Below are positions 48,534-60,070 of a stretch of DNA of 64,000 bases, piece after piece. Origin of the DNA: Dama dama (lineage: Eukaryota > Chordata > Mammalia > Artiodactyla > Cervidae); NCBI RefSeq assembly GCF_033118175.1, contig NC_083697.1:28804001-28868000 (forward strand), written 5' to 3'. The position numbers and the translations under genes are program-made. The first letter of the stretch is position 1. The number at the start of each line of letters is the position of its first letter. The notes under the pieces are model-generated. The model did no database searches and was not told the origin of the DNA. It saw only the letters and a program-made list of their open reading frames with translations.

Positions 48534-49065
48534 ACATATATATTTAAACCTGTGGATGGTTTCCAGACCTTTGATTTAATGTAAGGTGGGCCTGACCCTA
48601 ATTCTAAAAATGCAACTAAATCTACTTGATTAGAACTGATGCAGGGTTATTATCATGATCACCACTGTAGTAAAAATCTCAAAGATCTCTAAATCAAATC
48701 ACTGGAAAAAACACCCAATTACATACAGTCCTCCCTCCAATATCCTCCCTATGATTTATGTACGAACCTGTACCAAAAGATCATAGTTTCAAAAGCCCAA
48801 AAGCAGTCCAAGAGATATGGATGATGGTTAAAATCTGAACTTGGCCTTTGTAAGACAGTTCCCTGTGAAGAGCTGAGGTAAGAGTACCCTGGGAGTGATG
48901 TCACTGTTAATTCATGATTTAAAAATAAAATGTCAGATGAAACCAAGAATTATTTGGAAAGGATGAATCACTGAGTAATATTTGCATTAATTGTAAGAGC
49001 AGGTTTTATTTCAAAATTCTGAAATACCAACTAAGCCCTTGGAACTGAAGGATTAGGAAAGACCA

Positions 49066-49265
49066 GGGAAAGTCCCTACTTCCTTCCTGCTCCCCCAGTC
49101 CTTCTCTCACTTTCCCTTTGCACACAGTTCTGTGCTTTTGAGGACGGACCCCGAAACAGAAAGGGAGACACTGAACTGTGAGAAGATGGGCCTAAACTCC
49201 GCATCTCTCTCCCTCAACAGCGAGCTTTCAGAAACATTTTCACACCATGGAAAGGGAAACGGAAA
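49066..49265. promoter_or_regulatory. Cluster of kappa-B and ISRE/IRF-like motifs
   Basis: Minus-strand GGGACTTTCCC (49066-49076); plus-strand GAAACAGAAA (49153-49162) and GAAACGGAAA (49256-49265), both fitting GAAANNGAAA. The surrounding sequence is not in any repeat I recognise. Motif matching only. Confidence 0.4.
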
Positions 49266-49977
49266 ATGTAGCCAGTTAGCAATAAATAAAATATCTTCCC
49301 CAGTGAACTTTTTTTCCTCACATGAGAGGCTAATGTTATAACTGGATAAGTTCTGAATATGTGATGAGTTCTGCATGAAAGACCTAATGGATTATTTTCT
49401 GCACATCTCTGACAGTTCCACCACCGATATCAGAGGCTAACACAAGGAGGTCTTAGTGAGGGCTGCAAAACCAAGGTTACAGGGTTGCATCATTAAGGGT
49501 AGAGTTGGTGACACTCCCTTCCTTGTAACCAGGGGAAAGGTATATACACACACCTTGACCAGAGCTCACTGTAAGAAAATACATTCTATTTGATTTAATT
49601 AAAAAATAATGACAATTTCTCACATCCATTAAAATGACTTCACAATCTGCAGTTCGAAAAACAGAATCTTAGATGCCATTCAGAAGATGTGGTTGGGAAT
49701 CAGATAGAAAGTGTCTCCGCTTTCAAATTTATTTTCAGTCATAATAGACACCATTGAGGTGTAATTTTAGTACCTCATCTTGGATGAAATAACAAGAAAA
49801 AGAGTGGCTTTTCATCATCTCTCTGTTGGATGATTAATTAATAAAAAGAAAGAATACACTGGAGCTTCTTTTCATGGAGGGATTTTTTGGAGGAAACATG
49901 CTGCAAGATATACACACTACATATGTGAAATATCATATATGTACTACATATAATGTGAAATATTCAAATAAAAGTGT

Positions 49978-50931
49978 CTATTCACGCCACAAACCTGTAT
50001 GCAGGTCAAGAAGCAACAGTTAGAACCTTACATGAACAACTGCCTGGTTCAAAATTGGGAAAGGAGTATGAGAAGGCTGCATACTGTCACCCTGTTTATT
50101 CAACTTGTATGCAGAGTACACCATGTGAAATGCTGGGCTGGATGAAGCACAAGCTGGAATTAAGATTGCAGGAAGAAATTCCAACAACCTCCACTATACA
50201 GATAATACCACTCTAATGGCAGAAAGTGAGGAACTAAAGAGCCTCTCAACGAGGGTGAAACAGGACAGTGAAAAAGCTGGCTTCAAACTCAACATTAAGA
50301 AAACTAAGATCATGGCATCCTGTCCCATCACTTCACGGAAAATAGAAGGGGAAAAAGTAGAAGCAGTGACAGATTTTCTTTTCTTGGGCTCAAAAATTAC
50401 TGTGGATGGTGACTGCAGCCATGGAATTAGAAGACGCTTGCTTCTTGGAAGAAAAGCTATGACAAACTTAGACAGTGTATGAAAAAACAAAGATACCGCT
50501 TTGTCAACAAAGGTCCATATGGTCAAAGCTATGGTTTTTCCAGTGGTCATGTTTGGATGTGAGAATTGGACCATAAAAAAGGCTGAGCACCGAAGAATTA
50601 ATTGATGCTTTCTAATTGTGATGCTGGAGAAGACTCTTGAGAGGTCCTTGGACTGCAAGGAGATGAAACTAGTCCATCCTAAAGGAAATCAACCCTGAAT
50701 ATTCATTGGAAGGACTGATGCTGAAGCTCCAATACTTTGGCCAACTGATACAAAGAGTTGATTCACTGAAAAAGACCCTGATGCAGGGAAAAACTGAAGG
50801 CAAAAGGAGAAGAGGGCAGCAGAGGATGAGATGGTTAGACAGCTAGATGGTTAGACAACAGATGAGATGGTTAGACCGGGGACTGCAGCCCATAGAGTTG
50901 CAGGGTCCGACACGACTTAGCGACTGAACAA
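49978..50931 (+). mobile_element. BovB LINE, reverse-transcriptase region to 3' end, decayed
   Basis: Sense-strand BovB covering the second half of the RT. Frames 49974-50216 and 50216-50482 carry the RT surroundings (MAESEELKSL, KTKIMASCPI). The catalytic YADD box reads Tyr-Thr-Asp-Asn (50195-50206), so polymerase activity is lost, and the frame stops at 50482 and later. Ends CACGACTTAGCGACTGAAC. Confidence 0.9.
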
Positions 50932-51013
50932 CCACATTCACTCTGCAATTCCACTTCTAGAAATGTGTACTGAAGAATTATATGGGCAAGAGTGAAAAAA
51001 AATTACAAGACTA

Positions 51014-51212
51014 TGAAGTGAAGTGAAAGTGAAAGTCACTCAGTCATGTCTGCCTGTTTGCGACCCCATGGACTGTACAGCCCATGTGATTCTCCAGGCC
51101 AGAATACTGGAGTGGGTTGCCGTTCCCTTCTCCAGGGGATCTTCCCAATTCAGGGATTGAACCCAGGTCTCCCACGTTGCAGACAAGCTTTTTACCACCT
51201 GAGCTGCAGCAA
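51014..51212 (-). mobile_element. Bov-tA SINE
   Basis: Antisense Bov-tA from AAGTGAAAGTGAAAGTCACT to TTACCACCTGAGCTGC. Confidence 0.9.
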
Positions 51213-51712
51213 ACAACTGTAAACAATTTATATGTCCTTTGATAGGAGATTGTTAATTATAATTAAGCTACATTCATCCAGTTATACATTACATAATTGC
51301 TAAAGTGATAATTCAGACCCATATATAGTAGAGACTTTTATTCCTTAAGTATAAATTTGTTTTAATTTTCTAACTTAATTATGGAATTGGAAATACATAT
51401 TTTAATGGCAAAAAAAGGAAAATACAACCCTGTCCTGAATTTAAAGTTTAACTCTGACATCTTTAACAATTAATGATTACACTGAGTAAAACATAAAACA
51501 TGAATGAATCAAAAACTTCTAAGTACTACTGGACTCTTCTCTATAATAAATAGGAAAAAAATTAACCTTAAAGGGGCTATTTATTTATATCTTCTGATCA
51601 TATATTGATAGCAAAGATGAAAGTAGTGAGTTTACTTTTCTTAGAATTGCTGATTTTTTTGAGTTTTTGAGAAAGAATGAATATTTGTGTCCTACCACAT
51701 TTAGATTTGTAT

Positions 51713-51826
51713 AAACTCATTTTCTGTTTTTCCACTCCTCCACTTCATTTTCAGCTCCCTACTGTTTGAGTTAGGTCCAATGGGACCAATTAACAGGTAG
51801 AATAGCTACCTAGTACGTACAACTGC
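51713..51826 (+). repeat. Direct repeat, copy 1 (~114 bp)
   Basis: AAACTCATTTTCTGTTTTTC to GTACGTACAACTGC. About 90% identical (11 differences by eye, no gaps) to 52691-52804. Not a repeat family I know. Confidence 0.95.
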
Positions 51827-51836
51827 CTAGTAAATA

Positions 51837-52112
51837 CTGCTGCTGCTGCTGCTAAGTGGCTTCAGTTGTGTCCGACTCTGCGACCCCATAGATGGCAGCC
51901 CACCAGGTTCCCCCGTCCCTGGGAGTCTCCAGGCAAGAACACTGGAGTGGGTTGCCATTTCCTTCTCCAGTGCATGAAAGTGAAAAGTGAAAGTGAAGTC
52001 GCTCAGTCGTGTCCGACTCTTAGTGACCCCATGGACTGCAGCCTACAGGCTTCTCTGTCCATGGGATTGTCCAGGCAAGAGTACTGGAGTGGGGTGCCAT
52101 TGCCTTCTCCAC
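51837..52112 (-). mobile_element. BOV-A2 SINE (dimer)
   Basis: Antisense BOV-A2: CTG run, two BovA monomers with a GTGAAAAGTGAAAGTGAAG linker, ending CCATTGCCTTCTCC. Confidence 0.94.
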
Positions 52113-52123
52113 AAGTAAGTACA

Positions 52124-52674
52124 AATGAAATTAAAAGATGCTTGCTCCTTGGGAGAAAAGCTGTGACAAACTTAGATAGCATATTAAAAAGCAGAGACAT
52201 TACTTTGTCAGCAAAAGTCCATCTAGTCAAAGCTGTGGTTTTTCCAGTTGTCATGTATGGATGTGAGGGTTGGACCATAAAGAAAGCTGAGCACTGAAGA
52301 ATTGGTGCTTCTGAACTGTGGTGCTGGAGAAGATTCTTGAGAGTCCCTTGGACTGCAAGGAGATCCAACCAGTCCATCCTAAAGGAGATCAGTCCTGAAT
52401 ATTCATTGGAAGGACTGATACTGAAGCTGAAGCTCCAATACTTTGGCCACCAGATGTGAAGAACTGACTCATTTGTAAAGACCATGATGCTGGGAAAGAT
52501 TGAAGGCGGGAGGAGAAGGGGACAACAGAGGATGGGATGGTTGGATGGCATCACCAACTCGATGGACATGAGCCTGAGTAAGCTCCAGGAGTTGGTGATG
52601 GGCAGGGAAGCCTGGTGGGCTGCAGTCCATGGGGTAGCAGAGTTGGACATGACTGAGCGACTGAACTGAACTGA
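52124..52674 (+). mobile_element. BovB 3' end
   Basis: Starts at GAAATTAAAAGATGCTTGCT, includes RT C-terminal coding (LLLGRKAVTNLDSILKSR) with early stops, then the 3' UTR to ACTGAACTGAACTGA. It abuts the BOV-A2 within a dozen bases. Confidence 0.92.
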
Positions 52675-52690
52675 CATTTTCAGAAAATAG

Positions 52691-52804
52691 AAACTCATTT
52701 TCTGTTTTTCCACTCCTCCATTGCATTTTCAGCTCCCTACTGTTTGAGTTAGATGCAACGTGACCAAGTAACATGTAGAATAGTTACCTAGTACATACAA
52801 ATGC
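52691..52804 (+). repeat. Direct repeat, copy 2 (~114 bp)
   Basis: AAACTCATTTTCTGTTTTTC to GTACATACAAATGC; partner of 51713-51826, offset 978 bp. Confidence 0.95.
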
Positions 52805-53103
52805 ATTGTGCTTGGAGCTGGTATAAGATAAGGTCCTTGTTCACAACGGAATACCAATCTGACACAACATTCAACTATTACTGCATGCAAAGCTTACTAG
52901 TACAGTTAGTGACACATAGCAAATGCTAGCCATTTTATGTAGCACAGTAAACAATATGTTTATAAAAAATGATGGGAATAACAGGCAGTAAACGTTTTAG
53001 GCACTCTGAGAAGAAATAAGTGTTTTCATTTCTTTCCCATCCTACATTTATGGATATACTGCCACATTCCCTCCCCATCCTTATCACTGCTGAAAAAAAT
53101 GTT

Positions 53104-53296
53104 TGCATTTTGCCTGCAGGGACATTTGGCAATAGCTGTAGACATTTTCATCTGTTACAACTGGCAGGTGGTCCTATTGGTATCTAGTGAGTAGATATTA
53201 GAAATGCTGCTGAACATCCTCTGATGCACAGGACAGCCCCTCACGATGAAGAAATATGCAACTCCAAACATCAGCAGGGCCAAGGATGAGAAACCC
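53104..53296 (+). repeat. MER5-like hAT-Charlie element
   Basis: TGCAGGGACATTTGGCAATA, GTTACAACTGGCAGGTGGTC, GATGCACAGGACAGCCCC, GATGAGAAACCC; left terminus degraded. Confidence 0.8.
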
Positions 53297-53344
53297 AGAT
53301 GCATGGCATTGTGTCATGACAGTGCGCCGCTTCACATGAAGAAA

Positions 53345-53530
53345 GAACTAAACTTTACTGAGTACCTGCCGTGAGTATGGAATGAGAGCTAGTGCTTCAC
53401 ATATTTCACGTAACTCTCAAAATAATTCTGAGAAATACTGTCCCAGATGAGAATACGGAGGTGTGTAGAGAGGAAGGCATCCTTAGATGGACAGAGTAAT
53501 GCCAGCTAATCTGACTCCACTGTGATTCAA
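53345..53530 (-). repeat. MIR SINE
   Basis: Reverse MIR: TTTACTGAGTACCTGCCG, CTTCACATATTTCACGTAAC, AGATGAGAATACGGAGGTG. Confidence 0.65.
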
Positions 53531-54034
53531 TCACTTTCTAAGAGGCAGAAGTGAGTTTCCTCTTGGACTCACAACTTTAATACAGCATCTTAGCTCCGGG
53601 TCTCCTGAATGTTCAGCTTGGAGACAGTCTCCCCTTAGTGTAGCCTGAAAACGGGAACAGGATTGTGACAACACACAGTACTTAACAGAGTTCTTCCGAG
53701 ATAACTAAAAACAAAGGTAAAAATACCAGGCAACATGAATGCAAATGGTAGTTGCCTTTTGCTTTGTTTTGCTTTAAACATCTCCTTTGATCAAGTTCAA
53801 AGGCTAGAAGGAGAATAAAGAGATTCTCTCTGAAACATGCCCATAGAAAACACCATTCTAACTAATGGTATGATGAAAGTATAAAGTTAACGTATATTGA
53901 AATGCTCCTTGAATGCTTCCTCCCTACATTAATTTAGTCATTCATTAAAAAAATATTTAGGCCTACTATGTGTCAGTTGCCAAAAACAGCAAAGTACAAA
54001 GTGCGGTGCTTATACTCACAGAGCTGACAGTTGT

Positions 54035-54455
54035 GGCAGATTGAAAGCAACAACCCAAAATTCTTTGCAGCTCCACCTGACAAAAGGAAAAATCTATTTC
54101 TCCATCCTTTGAGTCTTGGTAGGCCTATTACTTACTCTGACTAACAGAGTAGACAGAAGTGTGAGCTGTAAACGCAGGCTTCAAGGCCTTGCAATGACCA
54201 TTCTGCTCTCTTTAAACACAGCTGCCTGTGAGTAAGCCTGGGCCCTCCCACTGGAGGCCAAGAGACCACACACGGAGCAGTGAGGGGACATACGCCCTGA
54301 GGACCCCGAGACCACACAGCACCAGCGAAGCAGCCAGAAGGTTTCAGGGATCCGCAGATGACCTGGACAGCCTCACTAATTGAGAGGAATAACAAATGCT
54401 TGTATCTTAGCTTTGTGGTGATTTTTTGTTTTTATGCAGCAAAGGCTAATGCAAC
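54035..54455 (+). repeat. Possible MER/MLT-type LTR remnant
   Basis: GTTGTGGCAGATTGAAAGCA at one end and AATAACAAATGCTTGTATC with GCAGCAAAGGCTAATGCAAC at the other resemble mammalian LTR termini; GC-rich centre. Family uncertain. Confidence 0.4.
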
Positions 54456-54735
54456 AGTTTAGTAAGTCGGAAGGCAGGCAAAAGCAACGCGATGTAAGTG
54501 TCATGGGAAATGGAGGCCACGTGGGGCATAGGTTAGATAGATTATCTTGGTGATTTGGTAGTTACACTTTATCAGGGTCTTATTTAGACCACCCCCTTTG
54601 CACTCATTTTACTTGTTGGCCTATTCAGTTTCCAAGTGAACAAAAGAACAAGGACAACAGGCAAAACCAGCACAGCATAAACAGAAATAAAATTAGTACT
54701 GTTAAAACCTTCAAAATATAAATATTAATAAACTG

Positions 54736-54840
54736 CTGCCTGGAGAATCCCAGGGACAGGGGAGCCTGGTGGGCTGCTGTCTATGGGGTCGCACAGAGTC
54801 GGACACGACTGAAGCGACTTAGCAGCAGCAGCAGCAGCTT
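54736..54840 (+). mobile_element. BOV-A SINE monomer
   Basis: CTGCCTGGAGAATCCCAGGG to CACGACTGAAGCGACTTAGC and an AGC run; 5' end missing. Confidence 0.9.
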
Positions 54841-54854
54841 TAAGCAGATACCAT

Positions 54855-55012
54855 TATGTGCCAAGTCGCTTCAGTTGTGTCTGACTCTTTGCGACCCCAT
54901 GGACTGTAGCCCACCAGGCTCCTCTGTTCATGGGATTCTCCAGGCAAGAATATTGGAGTGGGTTGCCATGCCCTCCTCCAGGGGATCTTCCTGAAATAGG
55001 GACTGAACCCAT
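54855..55012 (-). mobile_element. Bov-tA SINE, 5'-truncated
   Basis: Antisense copy from CCAAGTCGCTTCAGTTGTGT to GGGACTGAACCCA; lacks the tRNA head. Inverted relative to the SINE 15 bp to its left. Confidence 0.9.
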
Positions 55013-55067
55013 TCTAAAACAAATTAATAATGTTTTTAATCCTTTTAACTCTCTACTTCTTGTTATT

Positions 55068-55274
55068 TAGTTGCTAAGTCGTGTCTGATTCTATTGCAAC
55101 CCCATGGACTGTAGCCCACCAGGCTCCTCTTTGCATGGGATTTTCAGGCAAGAATGAATACTGGAGTGGGTTCCCATTTCCTTCTCCAGGGGATTTTTCC
55201 GACCCAGGGATCGAACCCATGTCTCCTGCATTGGCAGGTGGATTCTTTATTGCTCAGCCACTAGGGAAGCCCAA
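55068..55274 (-). mobile_element. Bov-tA SINE
   Basis: Antisense full Bov-tA from GTTGCTAAGTCGTGTCTGAT to CCACTAGGGAAGCCC. Confidence 0.92.
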
Positions 55275-55812
55275 CTCGCTACGACCTAACACCCAACTTA
55301 TCATTCCTATGGTAATGAGCCCCATTCCCTGGCTTTCCAGCTTTTGCCAATGTATTATTCTCTCATGTACTCAGGGGCAAAAATCAGCCCACTTTTTCTC
55401 CTTTTCCCTCTGACTATCTCACACATATCCAGTCAATAATCAATTTTTGTTGATTTTTTCTCTGTATTATTTCCTGTTCTGCCCCTCCTTTCCACATTCC
55501 TTTCACTGTTACATTCCAGTTAAACTTTCACCACCTCACCTCTGAATGACAATGACAGCCTCCACCATTCTCCTTTAGGTGTTTTTTTCTTCCTTAAGCA
55601 TCTTTCACATTATGGCCTTATTTCTTAAAAGACAAAGTCAAAAGTACTTAGCCATTCACCATTATCACACTATAAGCATCACCTTAACAGAGTCTTAATG
55701 CTTAAGAGGTAATGCTTATCATATAATATGCTGACTGGTTGAGGGCTTTCACTACATCCTAACCAAAACTTCTATGAGAGGCAGAACTGATCATTCAAAA
55801 ATGCCTTGCTGG

Positions 55813-55917
55813 ATATGTACACCTATAGTTAATCCATGTTGATGTATGACAGAAATCAAATCACTACTGCAAAGCAACCATCAATCAATTAAAAATAAGC
55901 AAATATTTTTTTAAAAA
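55813..55917 (+). mobile_element. L1 3' tail inserted at the 5' edge of a CHR SINE
   Basis: ATATGTACACCTATAGTTAA, TTGATGTATGACAGAAATCA, A/T-rich tail. 10-bp duplication GCCTTGCTGG at 55803-55812 and 55918-55927. Confidence 0.88.
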
Positions 55918-55927
55918 GCCTTGCTGG

Positions 55928-56208
55928 GTGCCCCTGGTGGCTCAGTGGTAAAGAATCACCTTCCAATGCTGGCGACATGGGTTCGATCCCTGGTCAGGAA
56001 GATCCCACATGCCTTGGAGTAACCAAGCCCGTGCTCCACAACTACTGACGTCCACGTGCCCTAGAGCCCCTGCTCCACAGCAAGAGAAGCCACGGCAACG
56101 AGAAGCCCATGCACAGCACTGAGGAGTCGCCCCCAGCCCACTGCAACTAGAGAAAAGCCCGCAGAGCAACAAAGACCCAGCACAGCCAAAAAATTACAGA
56201 ACAATTTT
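55928..56208 (+). mobile_element. CHR-type tRNA SINE
   Basis: CCCCTGGTGGCTCAGTGG and GGGTTCGATCCCTGGTCAGG (tRNA-like), then CCCGTGCTCCACAACTACTG and CCAGCACAGCCAAAAAAT. Outer duplication AAATGCCTTG at 55799-55808 and 56209-56218 encloses the L1 as well. Confidence 0.9.
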
Positions 56209-56214
56209 AAATGC

Positions 56215-56430
56215 CTTGATCATCTTTAGCTTGTATTCTTCGTTCACAGTATGCCCTGCATCCTAAAATACCACCTTTCCTACTTAAATATTACCCACTT
56301 CTCAAGCTTCTACTGAAATACAACCTTTGCCAAGAAACCCTGCATTTCCCCTGTAAACTATAGCTCGACAGTGCATGTTTAAGGGCTATAATACTTCTGT
56401 GTATTGATTACTTCACACTTGACAACACAC
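56215..56430 (+). repeat. L2-like fragment
   Basis: CTTCTCAAGCTTCTACTGAA, CAACCTTTGCCAAGAAACCC, style of L2 3' region; low certainty. Confidence 0.4.
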
Positions 56431-56479
56431 TATTCTACTCTTTATCTTTTTTTTTTTTAATAGATACCTAAAAATAGAT

Positions 56480-56694
56480 ATGGGCTTCCCTGGTGGCTCA
56501 GTGGTAAAAGAATCCGCCTGTCAATGCAGGAGATGCAGGTTTGATCCCTGGGTTGAAAAGATCCCCTGGAGAAGGAAATGGCAACCCACTCCAGTATTTT
56601 TGCCTGGGAAATCCCATGGACGGAGGAGCCTGGTGGGCTACAGTTCAAGGGCTTGCAAGAGTCGAACATGCCTTAGTGACTAAACAACAACATC
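56480..56694 (+). mobile_element. Bov-tA SINE, full length
   Basis: Sense Bov-tA with intact tRNA-like head GGGCTTCCCTGGTGGCTCAG and GGTTTGATCCCTGGG. Perfect 10-bp duplication AAAAATAGAT at 56470-56479 and 56695-56704. Confidence 0.95.
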
Positions 56695-56819
56695 AAAAAT
56701 AGATAAGAGTTTTGCTTCTTTGTATTGCCAAATTAGTAAATATTTCTAAAAATTAATTTTGCATTAATGGTAATAAATAGTGCAATTTCAGATTTGTCCA
56801 AATGTGAACTTTTGGTTTC

Positions 56820-58876
56820 AGTCATGACAGACAAACAATTACTAAACTTTCCCTCGTTGCCATAACCAAATGTAAAAGCTACACAAAATACCTAAAGCAA
56901 TAATTTAAGACACTAGACAAGAGACAGTATGAGACAATATACCGTAAGAGAATGGAAAACACTTGAGGTGTGCTCCAAATTCATGTTTTGACTGAGGGTG
57001 TGTTCCAAACTACGACACAAGGAAATAGAGCCCAAATAGATAGCAGCAATCTCATTGGGCAGAGTTTCAGAAAGGAGAGAGATACACAGAGAAAGAGGCT
57101 CATAAATCTGCATAGGAGTCACTTCTGGTCATTGGCCAAATGCTAAACTGTGCTAGTGCAGGACAAGATTCTGCAAAGTCTACTAAAAACAGCTGCTGGA
57201 GATCCAAACCCAGACAAGGGGGAACAAGAATAAGCTGAACTGAGATTCCAGAAGTTCCTGGAACTTCTGAGAGACTCTGAAGCTCTAATCATCTAGGGGA
57301 AAGAGAGATCATTTAACAATCTTAACATTCAGCTATGACCTCATAAGACCATGCAATGAGAGTAAGGGATATATCCTAGAATAAGGGCTAAACTCATCTT
57401 AATAAAACCCAGTGATCCATGAGCAAATTTATTGCCTGTTACAAGAAAATTCAACAACCTTTAAATGAAAACAAAGATCCATACTCTCTACAATGTGGTG
57501 TTCACAATGTACAACAAAAAAATGACAAAATATGCAAAGAAGTAAGAAAATATGACTCAGAAGAAAAAAATGACACAAATGATGAAATTAGCAGCCAATG
57601 CCTTTAAAACTGCCAACAGCAGTATGTGCAAGAATGTAAATGGAAACATGGATACAGTAGATAAACAGAAGATCCTGGCATAGAAATTAAAACTATTAAA
57701 ACAGAAAAACGATCAATAAAATCCTAGACTGAAATGAAGTTTCACTAAGTGGAATTAGAATATTGAGCAATGTAGAAGAAAGAATCAATAAACCTGAATA
57801 ATGGTCAATAAAAAGCTAGTCAAAGTGAAGCATAGATTAAAAAAAGCAGAAAAAAACACTTTCAGTGAATTATGAGACAACATGAAGTGGTCATATATAT
57901 GTGTAATTTAGAGTCCCAGAATAAGAAAAAAGAGAGAAAAACTATTTGAATAATGGTGGAGAGTTTTGCAAACTTGATTTAAAAAAAAACAAATGAATCC
58001 ACAATTCAAGAATCTTAAAAACCCCATGTTGGATAAACACAAATAAAACCATGGTCAGTCATGTTACAGTCAAACTGTTAACAACTAATGATACAAAAAA
58101 TCCTAAAAATATACAGGGACAAGAGGGAACAATGGTTAAGTATGATAGCTGACTTCTCGTCAGAAACAATGATGAAAGTGCTGAAAGGAAAAAACCAAAT
58201 CAGTGAAAAATTCTATATTCAGCAAAAATATCCTTTAAAAATAAAAAGTGAAATTGACATTTTTCAAATAAACAAGAGCTGAGAAAATCTGTCGTCAGCA
58301 GGTCTGCTAAAAGATGTTAAAGAAAGTGCTTCATGCTGAAGGGAAATGGTACCAGACAGAAACCTGGACCTACGTGGAAGAATAAAAAACACCAGAGGTG
58401 CATAATAGATGGGTAAGGATAAGACTTTTTCTTGTTTGTTATTCAAAAGAAACACTACATTCTGGGGTTTATAACCTTTGCAAAAGTAAACGGTATAACA
58501 ACAGAGAAGGGAAGAGGACAAATGGAAGTAAACCACTATCAAATTCTTACATTATGTATGACATGTTACAGTATTAATTCATGGTAGACTCAAGAATTCA
58601 TATTATAATCCCTAAAGCAACCGCTTAAAAAATAGCCAATGAAGGAGATAAAAATGGAACTTTAAAAGTAACCCTGATTTATTCAAAAGATGGTAGGAAA
58701 GGAGGAAAAAGAGAATGAAGAACAGATGGCACAAATGGATAACAATTATCGAGACAACAGACTTAAGCCCAACCATGTCAAAAATTACATTAAATAGAAA
58801 TAGACTGGAGTCAACAATACAAAAACAGAGATTGACTGTTGGACACAAAAGCAAGACTCAGGTATAAGTTTGCATG
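56820..58876 (+). repeat. Ancient L1 (L1M/HAL1-like), left part
   Basis: Diverged sense L1: AAATTCTATATTCAGC, CAGCAGGTCTGCTAAAAGAT, GACTTAAGCCCAACCATGTC, AACAGAGATTGACTG follow the order of an L1M ORF1-ORF2 junction. No intact frame. The left limit is a guess; the match is clear from about 57950. Confidence 0.7.
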
Positions 58877-58885
58877 AGAATTACA

Positions 58886-59447
58886 GCAGCACAATTTACA
58901 ACAGCTAGGACATGGAAACAACTTAGATGTCCACAAGCAGATGAATGAATAAAGAAGTTGTAGTACACATATACCAAAATGGAATATTACTCAGCCATAA
59001 GAAGGAATGCATTTGAGTCAGTTCTAGCGAGGTAGATGAGCCTAGAGCCTGTTATACACAGTGAAGTAAGTTGGAAAGACAAAAACAAATTTTGTATATT
59101 AACACATATATATGGAATATAGAAAAACGGTCCTGATGAACCTAGGTGCAGGACAGAAGGAGAGATGCAGACCTAGAGAACAGACTTTGGACACAATGGG
59201 GGAAGGGGATGGTGGGATGACTTGAGAGTAGCACTAACACATATACACACAGCCATGTGTAACACAGATTGCTAATGGGAAGCTGCTGTCTAGGATCAGG
59301 GAGCTCAGCCCGGTGCTCTATGAAAGCCTAGAGGGGTGCAATGGAGTGAGGAGACACATATGTACTTGCGGCTGATTCATGTTGTTGTGTGGCAAAAGCC
59401 AACACAATACTGTAAAGCAATTATCCTCCAATTTAAAAAAATTAAAA
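58886..59447 (+). mobile_element. Younger L1 3' end nested in the ancient L1
   Basis: AATGGAATATTACTCAGCCA (end of ORF2), GTGAAGTAAGTTGGAAAGAC, AGCCAACACAATACTGTAAA, A-rich tail. Perfect 9-bp duplication AGAATTACA at 58877-58885 and 59448-59456. Confidence 0.93.
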
Positions 59448-59456
59448 AGAATTACA

Positions 59457-60070
59457 CTTCAATATTAAAGACTGAGTTTAAAAGTACAAGTTACGCCAGT
59501 TACACCATGGAAATACTAAATGCAAGAAAGCAGGTTGTATTAAAATATCATATACAGTAGACTTCAAGAGAAGAATGACTACCAGGAACAAAGAGGAACA
59601 TTTCATAAAATGAAGAGTCAGATCATCATTGAGAAATAATATTGTAATGTATATGTACATATTCACAGAGCTTCAAGATATATGAAGTAAAAAGTGGCAG
59701 GACTAAAAGAAGAAATGGAAATATCTACAATTATAGCTAAGATTTTTAACACTCTTCTCTCGGTAACTGATAAAAGCAAATCAAGAGAACATCAGTAATT
59801 TTCATAGAAAATTTAGGAACACCACCTTGAGCTGAATTAAACTAAGTGCATATATACAGTATAGAACATTCAACAAATGACTGCAGAATATACATTCAAG
59901 TGCACATGGAACATTCACCAAGAGAAACTATATGTTGGATCATAAAACAAGTCTTGATAAATTTCAAAGAAGTACACAAAGTATATTATTCAAACACAAT
60001 GAAATTAAGTTAAAAACTAAGAATAGGAAGATATCTAGAAAATCCTCAAACATATATGATTAAGTCAAGA
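59457..60070 (+). repeat. Ancient L1 (L1M/HAL1-like), right part
   Basis: Continues L1 ORF2 endonuclease sequence: AAATATCATATACAGTAGAC, AAGTGCACATGGAACATTCA, CCAAGAGAAACTATATGTTG; many stops. Confidence 0.75.

Noticed and set aside
52003..52713. 236-codon minus-strand frame as a gene
   Set aside because: It is an antisense reading of BOV-A2 and BovB sequence.
56480..56560. tRNA gene
   Set aside because: The tRNA-like A/B-box text belongs to Bov-tA and CHR SINE heads, here and at 55.9 and 62.1 kb; no standalone cloverleaf.
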